Origin: Mycolicibacterium sp. CH28
Lineage (GTDB): Bacteria; Actinomycetota; Actinomycetes; Mycobacteriales; Mycobacteriaceae
NCBI RefSeq assembly: GCF_004745805.1
Contig: NZ_SRLQ01000003.1
Span: 310,001-374,000 of the forward strand
Direction of reading: 5' to 3'
Length of the DNA stretch: 64,000 nucleotides
Shown: positions 1-8,712 of the stretch, one piece after another
Layout: every line of letters begins with the position of its first letter
Position numbering within the stretch: position 1 is the first letter of the stretch
The notes under the pieces: generated by a model
The model's database searches: none
The model's input: only the letters and a program-made list of their open reading frames with translations
What the model was told of the DNA's origin: nothing
Program-made: the position numbers and the translations under genes

Positions 1-1163
1 TGCACATCGACATCGACGCCACCCTGGTGATCGATCACTCCGACAACAAGACCGGCGCCACACCGACCTGGAAGAAGTCCTTCGGCCTTCATCCGCTGCT
101 GGCGTTTCTGGACCGACCGGAGGTCGCCGGTGGGGAAGCGCTGGCCGGGTTGCTGCGCACCGGCAACGCCGGTTCGAACACCGCCTCCGATCACGTCATC
201 GTCCTTGAACAGGCGCTGGCATCGCTGCCGGCGCCGTGGCGACCCGACCTGAGTCGTGGCGATGGCCCCGACCAGCCGAAGGTGTTGGTGCGCTGCGACA
301 CCGCCGGGGCCACCCACCGGTTCGCCGAGGCCTGCCGGACCACGGGGGTGGGGTTCTCCTTCGGCTACCCCGTCGATGCCCGAGTCCAGGACGCGGTGGA
401 CACCCTCAACCTCGGGCAATGCTGGTATCCGGCGATCGACACCTCCGGCGGCATCCGTGACGGCGCCTGGGTCGCCGAGGCCACCGACCTGGTCAACCTG
501 AGCAGCTGGCCGGCCGGCACGAGGCTGATCCTGCGCAAGGAACGTCCCCATCCGGGCGCCCAGCTGCGGTTCACCGACACCGACGGCATGCGGGTCACCG
601 CGTTCATCACCGACACCCCCGCCGGTGTCGTACCCGGCCAAGTCGCCGGCCTGGAACTACGCCACCGCCAGCACGCCCGCGTCGAGGACCGCATCCGCGA
701 CCTCAAAGCCACCGGCCTACGCAACCTGCCGTGCCAGTCCTTCTGGGCCAACGCCGCCTGGCTCGAAATCGTGCTCGCCGCCGCCGACCTGGTCACCTGG
801 GCCCGCCTGATCGGCTTCCGTGACCACCCGGCACTGGCCCGAGCCGAGATCGCCACCTTCCGCTACCGCGTCCTGCACGTGGCCGCCCGTATCACCCGCA
901 GCGCCCGCCAACTACGGCTGCGTATCGACGCCACCTGGCGATGGGCCGCCCAGATCGCGACCGCCTGGCACCACATCCGCTCCGCCTTCAGATAGAACCC
1001 TCAACACCTGACCGACCGATCACGAAAGGCCCACTGGCACTGGGAAAGCCCGCCCACCCAGCGACACGGGACCATCTCGCCACGCCCCACAACAGCACAA
1101 CCCAGTTCCCCACACATCCCGTCGCGCAGCTCGACAGCCACACCCTGGACGAAAAATCGGGGC
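1..1163 (+). mobile_element. IS1380-family insertion sequence, 3' part (left end outside window)
   Basis: The left edge lies inside an insertion sequence whose transposase reads rightward and ends at 995. The right boundary is inferred near 1150-1165, where the antisense dienelactone hydrolase reading stops matching its family. The stretch from 996 to about 1163 would be the non-coding right end, including the terminal inverted repeat. That repeat cannot be confirmed because the left copy is outside the window, and no target duplication can be checked. Confidence 0.7.
3..995 (+). CDS. IS1380-family transposase, C-terminal part (5' end outside window)
   Basis: This is a DDE transposase of the IS1380 family. 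The open frame continues to the left edge, so the true start is outside; the GTG at 27 is internal. The first visible residues HIDIDATLV carry the first catalytic Asp region, followed by SDNKTGATPTWKKSFG. Further on come the conserved LVRCDTAGATH strand, which should hold the second acidic residue, and the RHRQHARVEDRIRDLKATGL helix with the catalytic Glu. The C-terminal basic helices are intact, so the visible part looks undamaged. About the first 100 residues are missing from the window. The protein would cut and rejoin this element. It has inserted into, or recombined next to, the hydrolase remnant on the opposite strand. Confidence 0.88.
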   Translation, partial: HIDIDATLVIDHSDNKTGATPTWKKSFGLHPLLAFLDRPEVAGGEALAGLLRTGNAGSNTASDHVIVLEQALASLPAPWRPDLSRGDGPDQPKVLVRCDTAGATHRFAEACRTTGVGFSFGYPVDARVQDAVDTLNLGQCWYPAIDTSGGIRDGAWVAEATDLVNLSSWPAGTRLILRKERPHPGAQLRFTDTDGMRVTAFITDTPAGVVPGQVAGLELRHRQHARVEDRIRDLKATGLRNLPCQSFWANAAWLEIVLAAADLVTWARLIGFRDHPALARAEIATFRYRVLHVAARITRSARQLRLRIDATWRWAAQIATAWHHIRSAFR

Positions 1164-1563
1164 TAGGCGCAGTAGCGTTGAACAGGCCGCTTGGGCCTAG
1201 CTGCAGGCAAAATCCAGCGCCCATACAAAAGCCCGCCAACCCGATCTTGCCCGTACATCGGCTGTCGGAAATCAGGTGTTCGCGAGCAGCAAGGAGGCCT
1301 GCATAGGCGGGGCCCTCACCAACAAAATGCGCGCGAATGGTGCTAATCATGCATTTGATCTTGAGGCCGCGGCCGTCGTACAGCGCAGGAGCAAGCGCGA
1401 GGTATCCGCTTGCGGCGAAACGGTCGGTAATCCTCCGCAAATCGTTCGTCATCCCGAGCACGTCGTGGACAACCACTACGCCAGGCCAGGGACCGCTGCC
1501 CTCAGGGATTGCCATGTACCCGCGAATGCAACCATCGGCACCTTGAATCGCGACTTCACTCAT
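1164..1563 (-). pseudogene. dienelactone hydrolase, 3'-truncated by the insertion sequence
   Basis: The N-terminal half of a dienelactone hydrolase family protein (alpha/beta hydrolase, cytoplasmic) starts at ATG 1563 (MSEVAIQG). It shows the early strand VVVVHDVLGM and the nucleophile elbow GFCMGAGF, where Cys is the catalytic residue. After about GPSGLFNATAP, near 1164, the sequence leaves the family and reads on through the IS end to a stop at 988. The second half, with the catalytic Asp and His, is missing, so the product should be inactive. Family members are about 230-250 residues; roughly 133 remain. It is divergent from the TetR gene at 1708 with 144 bases between, so that regulator probably once controlled it. 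Confidence 0.75.
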
Positions 1564-1707
1564 CCAGTGCCACCTTCGATTCCTGCTTGAGCGGGACAAT
1601 TGAGATGCAGACCATCGGCCAAGAAGAAGTTATCAGGGCGGCAGCATGCACGAATCCTCAAGAGCGCCGCCATGTATTGCGCTACGACGCGATTACACTG
1701 GCCTTTA

Positions 1708-2334
1708 ATGGAACTCGGACCACAATCCCCATACCCCACGTCACCGGAGCCGACGAGCGAGGAGCGGATTCGGGACGCCGCGTTGGAGAGCTTCGCGAGC
1801 CACGGCGTCGCCGCCACGTCGATGCGGATGGTCGCCGACTCCGCCAACGTGTCAATCGGGCTGGTGCAGCATTACTTCAAGACCAAGGCTGCCTTGGTGA
1901 GCACCGTCGACCAATACGTGTTACGAGTGATCAGCGACGCGCTTGGGGCTGCCACGATGCCAGATCCGCCCACAGACGCGCTAGACGAGGCCGGTAACCG
2001 GCTGACCAAGCTGACAACTGATCATCCTGTAGTCATCAACTATCTTGGCCGCGCGTTGTGCGAGGGCGGCGAGATCGGTTCGGTCGTATTCGACGGATTG
2101 GTGGCGATCAGCACGGCGCAACGAGAACACTTCCATGAGCAGGGCTCGCTACGGGCGGACCTTGACCCGTTGTGGGCGGCATTGAACCCACTAATCTTGC
2201 GCGTTGGCGCTTTCATCCTTCGGCCGCACATCGAACGCCACCTCGGCGAACCGTTCTTTACGCCCAACCAGTTGCAGCGCTGGGACGAATCGGTGACGAA
2301 AGCACTCCGCGAGGGCTTTTTTCGCCAGCCTTGA
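1708..2334 (+). CDS. TetR family transcriptional regulator
   Basis: A 208-residue TetR-type repressor. The helix-turn-helix lies at about residues 18-65 (RIRDAALESFASHGVAATSM, then NVSIGLVQHYFKTKAALV). The C-terminal domain is a helical ligand pocket of unknown specificity, ending with a TetR_C-like segment rich in aromatic residues. The frame is open from 1600, but ATG 1708 is preferred because it places the DNA-binding domain close to the N-terminus. It is divergent from the truncated dienelactone hydrolase, the usual layout for a local repressor, so its main target may now be lost. The ligand is unknown. Confidence 0.85.
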   Translation: MELGPQSPYPTSPEPTSEERIRDAALESFASHGVAATSMRMVADSANVSIGLVQHYFKTKAALVSTVDQYVLRVISDALGAATMPDPPTDALDEAGNRLTKLTTDHPVVINYLGRALCEGGEIGSVVFDGLVAISTAQREHFHEQGSLRADLDPLWAALNPLILRVGAFILRPHIERHLGEPFFTPNQLQRWDESVTKALREGFFRQP

Positions 2335-2436
2335 TGGGCCCGCGAGCGGGCGCGCACGCCGCGGCGATTCGTCACGCTCAGACAGCCGGGACAAAATTCG
2401 GCCGAATATCGTTGTAGTGCGGGATCTTTGGGCGCG

Positions 2437-3300
2437 TCAGAACGGTTTGGCGGTGAACCCCCAGCGCAACAACGCCGCCTCGCGGCGTACTTGACCGCGT
2501 AATTGCGCGGGTGGCTTTCCGCTGGGAACAGATCTGCCCGCTGCCCCGAACATCCAATAGGCCTGCAGGTACGGCAGCGGCGTCGAATGCCCCGAGCACA
2601 ATCCGCCGAGCCCCGCGGCGGAAAGTTGCGCCGACATCTCGGCACGGGTGAAAGCCGCGGCCTCGCTGGCGATCGCGTCCTGCCGCAGGCCAATCGGCGA
2701 GGCCGGATCCACACACTGCAACGTCGCCGGGCACGCTGACGGGTCCTTCAGCCGAGCGAAATCCGATATCCACAACGCGGCTCCGGTGTCGCGCTGAACC
2801 GCCGCGATCTGCCGCAACGCGGCTCCCAATACGTCGACGTCCGGCAACTGGTGCAGAGTCCACATGCACGACACCGCATCCCAGGGCCCGGCTGCGAGCG
2901 ATTCGGGTAGCGCAGTGATGTCCGCCTGCACCAGTTCTACGCGCCGATCGAGGCCCTCAGCAGCGAACAGTCCGCGCGCCGTGGCCAGCATGTTGGGTGC
3001 CAGGTCGACGCCGACGGCGTGCACGTCCGGACGACGGTGCAGCACCGCGCTCAGTGCACGCCCGGAACCGACGCCGAGATCGAGCAGTCGTCCACCCTGC
3101 GGTAGCAACGCGTCGATCGACCGGGCACACAGGTCATACACAGCTCGCATTCCCGGGTTCGCCTCGCCGCCGGCGTGGAAGTACGCAATCGCTTCGGCGT
3201 CGTCCATCACCATCGGCTCGGGAATGCGTTCGCGCCCTGGCGGATGCAGCCGTTCTCGCACCACGATGCCCGGCACCCGCCACAGCGGTCGAATCCCCAT
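2437..3300 (-). CDS. SAM-dependent methyltransferase (class I)
   Basis: A 287-residue soluble methyltransferase. The SAM-binding motif I is LLDLGVGSGRAL (about residues 72-83), followed by the acidic strand end HAVGVDLAPNM and a motif II/III region with CMWTLHQLPDV. The C-terminal part is variable and should set the substrate. The start ATG 3300 is the only good one, giving a roughly 28-residue leader before the fold. It is divergent from the P450 and E1/nitroreductase pair at 3409-6892, with 108 bases between, so it may modify the same product. That functional link is an inference from position; the substrate is not recognisable. Confidence 0.8.
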   Translation of the reverse strand: MGIRPLWRVPGIVVRERLHPPGRERIPEPMVMDDAEAIAYFHAGGEANPGMRAVYDLCARSIDALLPQGGRLLDLGVGSGRALSAVLHRRPDVHAVGVDLAPNMLATARGLFAAEGLDRRVELVQADITALPESLAAGPWDAVSCMWTLHQLPDVDVLGAALRQIAAVQRDTGAALWISDFARLKDPSACPATLQCVDPASPIGLRQDAIASEAAAFTRAEMSAQLSAAGLGGLCSGHSTPLPYLQAYWMFGAAGRSVPSGKPPAQLRGQVRREAALLRWGFTAKPF

Positions 3301-3408
3301 ACCCGACGCCCTTCTGCTTAGACCCGCGTTACGCCCGTGCGCACCCCACCATTAAACCCGGCACCACTCTGTACACTTCGGTCGTCGTCGAATTTGTGGG
3401 AGGTTCAA

Positions 3409-4776
3409 GTGTCACAGGCGCCCCCGCGCGGTGGCCCCGAATCATTGCCACTGGCACCGGTGAACCCAATGCCCTTGCGCGAGCGTCTCAAAGCCGTGAA
3501 GGAATTCGGCACCGGCACGGAGAGACTGCGCGACGCCGGAGGGCCGGTCACGCGTTTCACTGTCGGCCCGCGCTGGCTGATGCCGCCAATGGTGCTCGTC
3601 ACGTCACCGGGTGCACTCCGCGACGTGCTCAACATCAAGGACGGTTCGGTCGACAAGACAAGCCCGGTCTTCGACGAGATGCGTCGGATCATCGGCGCCA
3701 ACCTGGCCGATCTGCCGTTCGAACCGTGGCGGTCTCGCCGACGCACACTACAACCGGTCTTCACCAAACAGCGGGTCCGTGAGTTCGGCGGTCATATGGC
3801 CCAGGCCGCCGAGTCCATTTGCAAGGGCTGGCCAGACGGCGGTGAAGTCGATCTCGACGCTGAATCGCGTGCGCTCACCTTGCGCGCCCTGGGCCTTTCC
3901 GTGCTCGGCATGGACCTGGAAGCGCGCGCGGACGACGTCGCCGAGCCCCTTCGCATTGCACTGTCGTATGCGATCGCACGCGCCACCCGCCCGGTCAGAG
4001 CCCCATACTGGCTCCCTACACCCGCCCGGCGTCGCGCCCGTGAGGCGAGCGCGAAACTCCATCGCCTTGCCGGCGATATCGTCCGCGAATGCCGCCGTGA
4101 CCCTGACCGAGTCGCGCCGCTGGTCCACGCGCTCATCGCCGCGGAGGACCCCGAGACGGGGAAGCGGCTGTCCGACAGCGAAATCTGCGATGAGATCATC
4201 ATCTTCCTGTTCGCGGGCCACGACACCACCGCGACCACGCTGGCCTATGCCTTGTGGTCGCTCGGACGCAACCCCGAGTGCCAGGACCGCGTGGTCGCCG
4301 AAATCGGGGCGCTTCCGGATCGACCGCTGACGCCCGACGATTTGCCCAGCCTCGGATACACCACCCAGGTGGTACGCGAGTCGCTGCGGTTGTGCCCGCC
4401 AGCTCCGACAGGAACCCGGATGGCATGCCAGGACTTGGCAGTCGGCGGCTATCGAGTAGAGACCGGCACCATGGTGGTGCTGGGCAGAATGGCAGTGCAA
4501 CGCGATCCAGCGCTATGGGACGACCCGCTGCGATTCAACCCCGACCGCTTCGACCCGAACAACATCAAGAAGCTCGAGCGCTGGCAATACATCCCTTTCG
4601 GGGGCGGTCCCCGCTCGTGCATCGGCGACCACTTCGCGATGTTGGAAGTCACCCTTGCGCTGGCGACCATTATGCGTCGCGCCGAAATCACATCCTCCGA
4701 AGCGGATTTCCCGCTTGCCCTGCATTTCACGATGATCGCCGGCGCGCCGATCCGCGCACGAATCCGAAAGCGCTGA
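3409..4776 (+). CDS. cytochrome P450
   Basis: A 455-residue soluble P450 monooxygenase. It has the I-helix oxygen-activation motif AGHDTTAT (about residue 268), the K-helix ExxR as ESLR (Glu about 324) and the heme loop FGGGPRSCIG with the heme-ligating Cys at about 404. Length and the absence of a membrane anchor fit a bacterial class I enzyme that needs external ferredoxin and reductase; neither is encoded nearby. GTG 3409 is chosen because GGGAGG sits just upstream; the open frame extends to 3337. It ends 4 bases before the E1/nitroreductase gene, so the two are almost certainly co-transcribed. The P450 family number and substrate cannot be told by eye. Confidence 0.93.
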   Translation: MSQAPPRGGPESLPLAPVNPMPLRERLKAVKEFGTGTERLRDAGGPVTRFTVGPRWLMPPMVLVTSPGALRDVLNIKDGSVDKTSPVFDEMRRIIGANLADLPFEPWRSRRRTLQPVFTKQRVREFGGHMAQAAESICKGWPDGGEVDLDAESRALTLRALGLSVLGMDLEARADDVAEPLRIALSYAIARATRPVRAPYWLPTPARRRAREASAKLHRLAGDIVRECRRDPDRVAPLVHALIAAEDPETGKRLSDSEICDEIIIFLFAGHDTTATTLAYALWSLGRNPECQDRVVAEIGALPDRPLTPDDLPSLGYTTQVVRESLRLCPPAPTGTRMACQDLAVGGYRVETGTMVVLGRMAVQRDPALWDDPLRFNPDRFDPNNIKKLERWQYIPFGGGPRSCIGDHFAMLEVTLALATIMRRAEITSSEADFPLALHFTMIAGAPIRARIRKR

Positions 4777-4780
4777 ACCC

Positions 4781-6892
4781 ATGTCCGTTGACGAAACAGC
4801 GAGCTTCTCCGCACACATCTTGAGCGACGGGGATCCCGAACTGGATCGGCTCCGCTCGGAGCCTGGCGTCGAGTTCATCGACCACCGCACGGGACTTCTC
4901 GAGAATCTGCGGACACTACACCCCGCGGCCAGCGCCGAATTGCTTGATGAGCCAACCAGATGGGCACATTATCCGTGGCGGCGTGCGGTCGTTGGAATAC
5001 TGGGGCCCAACGGATTCCGGGCAGTCCGCACAGACCGGAATCGAAATCTCATCACCACCGAGGAGCAGCACCGTCTCGCGGGAGTCCGCATCGGCATTGC
5101 CGGACTCAGTGTCGGCCATGTCATCGCGCACACCCTTGCCGCCGAAGGACTCTGCGGAACACTGCGACTCGCAGACTTCGACCACCTGGAGCTGTCGAAT
5201 CTCAACCGGGTTCCGGCGACCATCCTCGACATCGGGATCAACAAGGCCGTCGTGACAGCACGGCGGATCGCGGAGCTAGATCCGTATCTACGCTTGGAGG
5301 TCATGACCGCGGGCGTGCGTGCCGATTCCCTCGATGATTTCCTCGACGATCTCGATATCGTTGTCGAGGAGTGTGATTCGCTGGACATGAAGGTCCGGAT
5401 CCGCGAGGCAGCCCGAGACCGACGGCTACCGGTACTCATGGCGACCAGCGATCGGGGTCTGATCGACGTGGAGCGCTTCGACCTGGAGCCAATGCGGCCG
5501 GTGATGCACGGCGTGCTCGGCGGGGTGGACTCCGCGAAGTTGGCTGCCCTGTCCCAACAGGATCGAATTCCGTACATGCTGCGCCACCTCGATGCCAGCC
5601 GGTCATCGGGACGCCTGACCGCATCACTGGTCGAAGTGGGCCAAACGCTGTCGACCTGGCCACAGTTGGCGGGCGAGGTCGCACTCGGTGCCACCACCGT
5701 CGCCGAGGCCGCGCGCCGCATCGGACTGGGTGAACCACTGGGGTCTGGCCAGGTCCGCATCGACATCGGCCAAGCGCTGGACGAGATCGCCGAACCCGCG
5801 CTCGGCGATCAGGGAACGTTGGAATCGACTGGCACGCCGACAGACCTGGCGGAACCGAGTGACCCGGCCGCGGTGATCGCCCTCGCTGCGGTCCGCGCAC
5901 CGTCCGGCGGAAACGCTCAGCCCTGGGATATCGAGATCCGGCCAGACACGGTCCGGATTCGACTCGCACCGCAGTACACCTCGATGATGGACGTCGCGTT
6001 CCGGGGCAGCGCGGTGGCCATCGGTGCGGCCGCGTTCAACGCACGCGTCGCGGCTGCGAAGTCGGGTGTCCTGGGTCCGGTCGAATGGACGACCGACGGG
6101 CCGACTCTGCTCGAGATCACCGTGCGGTTGGGTCACGACGCCGATCCGGAACTGGCCGCCCTCTACGAGCCGATGCTACGCCGGGAGACCAACCGCAATC
6201 AGGGCAATCCGGCCCCTATCCCAAGGGAGACGATTGATTCACTGCACACTTGGGCGGCCCGCGAAGGTGCTGGTCTGCATCTGCTCACCGATCGCGACGA
6301 TATCGCCAAGGCAGCGGGGATTCTCGCCACCACCGACCGGCTCCGCTTCCTGACTCCCCGCCTGCACCGGGAGATGATGTCCGAGATGCGCTGGCCGGGC
6401 GACGAACCCGCGGACAGCGGCATCGACGTCCGCGGTTTGGAACTCGACCCGGGCGACTTCGCAGTGATGGAGATCTTACGGCGCCCCGACGTGATGGCCC
6501 TGCTCGCGCAGTGGGACGCGGGTGAGGCGCTCGGCGACGACGTCGCGAATCGCATTCATGCGACGTCAGCGGTGGCCGTGCTCACGACGAGCGGCGATCA
6601 ACTCATCGACTATGCCCGCAGCGGGTCGGCGGCCGAGGCGGTCTGGATCGTGGCCCAGCAACACGGATTGGCCGTGCACCCCATCTCTCCGGTGTTTCTC
6701 CACGCCGTTCATCGGCACGAACTCGTGGAGATGTCACCACCGTTCAGCCGTGAACTGATCGATTTGCAATCGGAGTTCAATAGCTTGGCCGGCATGCGGC
6801 CGGACGAGTCGCTCGTTCTGATCCTCCGCCTGGCACACGCCGGGCCGGCCTCGACCCACAGCCGACGCCGTCCGATTCGCCGTCCGGACTAG
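4781..6892 (+). CDS. E1-like (ThiF) / nitroreductase fusion, Rv1355c (MoeY)-type
   Basis: A 703-residue two-domain protein. Residues about 95-260 form an E1/ThiF adenylation fold: nucleotide loop GIAGLSVG near residue 107, then the strand ending DFDHLELSNLNR with the Arg finger, and a Lys in NKAVVTARR. Residues about 350-690 form a nitroreductase-like flavin domain starting at AVRAPSGGNAQPW, where the FMN-binding Arg/Ser-Gly region sits. The layout and length match the M. tuberculosis Rv1355c product, annotated MoeY. That name implies molybdopterin work that the second domain does not support. E1 domain plus FMN oxidoreductase recalls peptide or carrier-protein heterocyclisation and oxidation enzymes. 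Pairing with a P450 and a nearby methyltransferase suggests small-molecule or peptide tailoring. The true substrate is unknown. Confidence 0.85.
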   Translation: MSVDETASFSAHILSDGDPELDRLRSEPGVEFIDHRTGLLENLRTLHPAASAELLDEPTRWAHYPWRRAVVGILGPNGFRAVRTDRNRNLITTEEQHRLAGVRIGIAGLSVGHVIAHTLAAEGLCGTLRLADFDHLELSNLNRVPATILDIGINKAVVTARRIAELDPYLRLEVMTAGVRADSLDDFLDDLDIVVEECDSLDMKVRIREAARDRRLPVLMATSDRGLIDVERFDLEPMRPVMHGVLGGVDSAKLAALSQQDRIPYMLRHLDASRSSGRLTASLVEVGQTLSTWPQLAGEVALGATTVAEAARRIGLGEPLGSGQVRIDIGQALDEIAEPALGDQGTLESTGTPTDLAEPSDPAAVIALAAVRAPSGGNAQPWDIEIRPDTVRIRLAPQYTSMMDVAFRGSAVAIGAAAFNARVAAAKSGVLGPVEWTTDGPTLLEITVRLGHDADPELAALYEPMLRRETNRNQGNPAPIPRETIDSLHTWAAREGAGLHLLTDRDDIAKAAGILATTDRLRFLTPRLHREMMSEMRWPGDEPADSGIDVRGLELDPGDFAVMEILRRPDVMALLAQWDAGEALGDDVANRIHATSAVAVLTTSGDQLIDYARSGSAAEAVWIVAQQHGLAVHPISPVFLHAVHRHELVEMSPPFSRELIDLQSEFNSLAGMRPDESLVLILRLAHAGPASTHSRRRPIRRPD

Positions 6893-8712
6893 TCGGGCCC
6901 GCTTGCCCGGCTAGCCTCCAGCGCCCGGATCAGACTGGCCGAATCCCACGGTCCGCGGTGACGGATACCGTTGACGAAGAACGTCGGCGTGGAATTCAAG
7001 TCCATCAGTTCGGCGTCCTGCGCGTCGTCGTCGACGCGATGCAGTACCCGCGCAGAGTGCACGTCCTCGTCGAATTTGGTTATGTCACAACCGACTTGGT
7101 CGGCATAACGGTAAATGTGCTGCCACTCCAGGTAATCCTGGAACTGGAACATCATCGTCCCCATGTCGAAGAACTTGCCCTGCAGGGCGGCCGCTTCACT
7201 CGCCCGCGCGGCGTCCATAGCGCGCGGGTGTGGTCGCTCCAGCGGTAGATGCCGCCACACGTAGCGCAACTGGTCGCCGAAATGGGCCCGAACCTCGTCG
7301 ATCGATCCAGTGGCCCGGCTGCAGAACGGGCACTCGAAGTCACCGTATTCCACCAGCGTCAGCGGCGCGTCGACCGGGCCCCGCATGTGGTCACGCGCCG
7401 GATCGACCTCGCGGACGAGTTTGAGACCGACCGCGACAGGTGGACTGAGCCAGTCGGTCAGTCGGAAGATCGCCCAGCCCAGCACAACCGCGATGACGGA
7501 GGCGGCCAGCACGCCGACCCGGGCCAGGTCCGCCGAGCGCGGATCCTTGATCGCCAGGTCGATGATGAACAGCGAGATGGTGAACCCGATCCCGGACAGC
7601 GCCGCTCCACCGGCCACCCGCCGCAACGTCAGACCCGGTGCCAGCCGCCCCAACCCGGTGCGCTGCATCAGCCAGGTGGCCGCTGTGATCCCGACCAGCT
7701 TGCCGACGACCAGGCCGGCCACCACACCCCAGGTCAGTGCTGAGCCAGCTGCGGCGAGGACGGTGTCGGTGTCCAGCCGCACACCGGCGTTGGCCAACGC
7801 GAACAGCGGCAGCACGCCGAAGGACACATACGGACCGAATCCGGTCACCAACCGTTCGTTGATCGAGATGGAGTCACGCAGGCTACGTGTGGCGGCACGC
7901 GCGTATTGCGAGTTCGGCGACTGGCGGAACGCCTGGATGACCTCGACGGCCGCTTCCACCCTTTGGCGTTCGGGGGTGAAGACCGGGATCAGCAACGCCA
8001 CCGCGACACCGGCCAGCGTCGGGTGCACCCCCCCGGCGAACAATGCCAGCCACAGTGCCACCGCGAGAACGGAATACGCGAAGCCACGGGTGGCCGGCGG
8101 CAGGTAGCGCACGCCGACCAGAGCGACCAGGAGGACGACGGCGATCAGCAGCGGGACGACCCGGACCCGGTCGGAGTAGAACAGGGCGATGGCGGCCAGC
8201 GCCCCGACGTCGTCGACCACCGCCAGGGTGAGCAGGAAGGTGCGCAGCCGCGCCGGATACTTGGGCGAGATGATCGCCAGCGCGCCGACCAGGAATGCCG
8301 TGTCGGTGGAGATCACCACCCCCCACGCGCTGGCGTCGTCACCGGATGGGTTGAACAGCAGGAAGATCAGCGCGGGCAGGGTAAGCCCGGCGATGGCGGC
8401 CACCACCGGCACCAGTGCGCGGGAGCGCTCAGTGAGCTCACCGATGGTGAACTGCGCCTTCACCTCCAGCCCGACGATGAAGAAGAAGAACGCCATCAGA
8501 CCATCGTTGACGAGCTCCTTGACCGTCAGCTCGCCGTGCACGGCACCGACACTCAACCCGACCGGGGTATCCCAGAACTCCGAATAGGTTTGGGCCCAGG
8601 GCGAATTCGCCCACACGATCGCCACGATGGTGAATATCAGCAGCAGCGCCGCGGCGGCGTTCTCACCGAATCGCTTGGCTGTCGGGTCGCGACTCAAACG
8701 GCTTCCCCTCAC
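6889..8712 (-). CDS. nhaA: NhaA-type Na+/H+ antiporter fused to a DsbA/thioredoxin-like domain
   Basis: A 607-residue fusion. Residues about 15-400 are an NhaA antiporter with many membrane segments and the functional acidic pair in LAVVDDVGALA plus VVISTDTAFLVGA. Residues about 420-600 are a DsbA-like fold with the redox pair CPFC in DFECPFCSRATG and the cis-Pro loop STPTFFVNG. NhaA exchanges Na+ for H+ to control pH and salt. The fused domain could act on thiols at the membrane, but its side and partner are not known. This domain order is a known actinobacterial architecture. GTG 8712 is preferred because it overlaps the stop of the GH76 gene as GTGA; the frame opens at 8748. The stop overlaps the stop of the E1/nitroreductase gene tail to tail. 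Confidence 0.92.
   Translation of the reverse strand: MRGSRLSRDPTAKRFGENAAAALLLIFTIVAIVWANSPWAQTYSEFWDTPVGLSVGAVHGELTVKELVNDGLMAFFFFIVGLEVKAQFTIGELTERSRALVPVVAAIAGLTLPALIFLLFNPSGDDASAWGVVISTDTAFLVGALAIISPKYPARLRTFLLTLAVVDDVGALAAIALFYSDRVRVVPLLIAVVLLVALVGVRYLPPATRGFAYSVLAVALWLALFAGGVHPTLAGVAVALLIPVFTPERQRVEAAVEVIQAFRQSPNSQYARAATRSLRDSISINERLVTGFGPYVSFGVLPLFALANAGVRLDTDTVLAAAGSALTWGVVAGLVVGKLVGITAATWLMQRTGLGRLAPGLTLRRVAGGAALSGIGFTISLFIIDLAIKDPRSADLARVGVLAASVIAVVLGWAIFRLTDWLSPPVAVGLKLVREVDPARDHMRGPVDAPLTLVEYGDFECPFCSRATGSIDEVRAHFGDQLRYVWRHLPLERPHPRAMDAARASEAAALQGKFFDMGTMMFQFQDYLEWQHIYRYADQVGCDITKFDEDVHSARVLHRVDDDAQDAELMDLNSTPTFFVNGIRHRGPWDSASLIRALEASRASGPD

Noticed and set aside
2335..3408. Precursor peptide for the E1/nitroreductase protein
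   Set aside because: The gaps at 2335-2436 and 3301-3408 contain no short frame with a ribosome site and a leader-core look.
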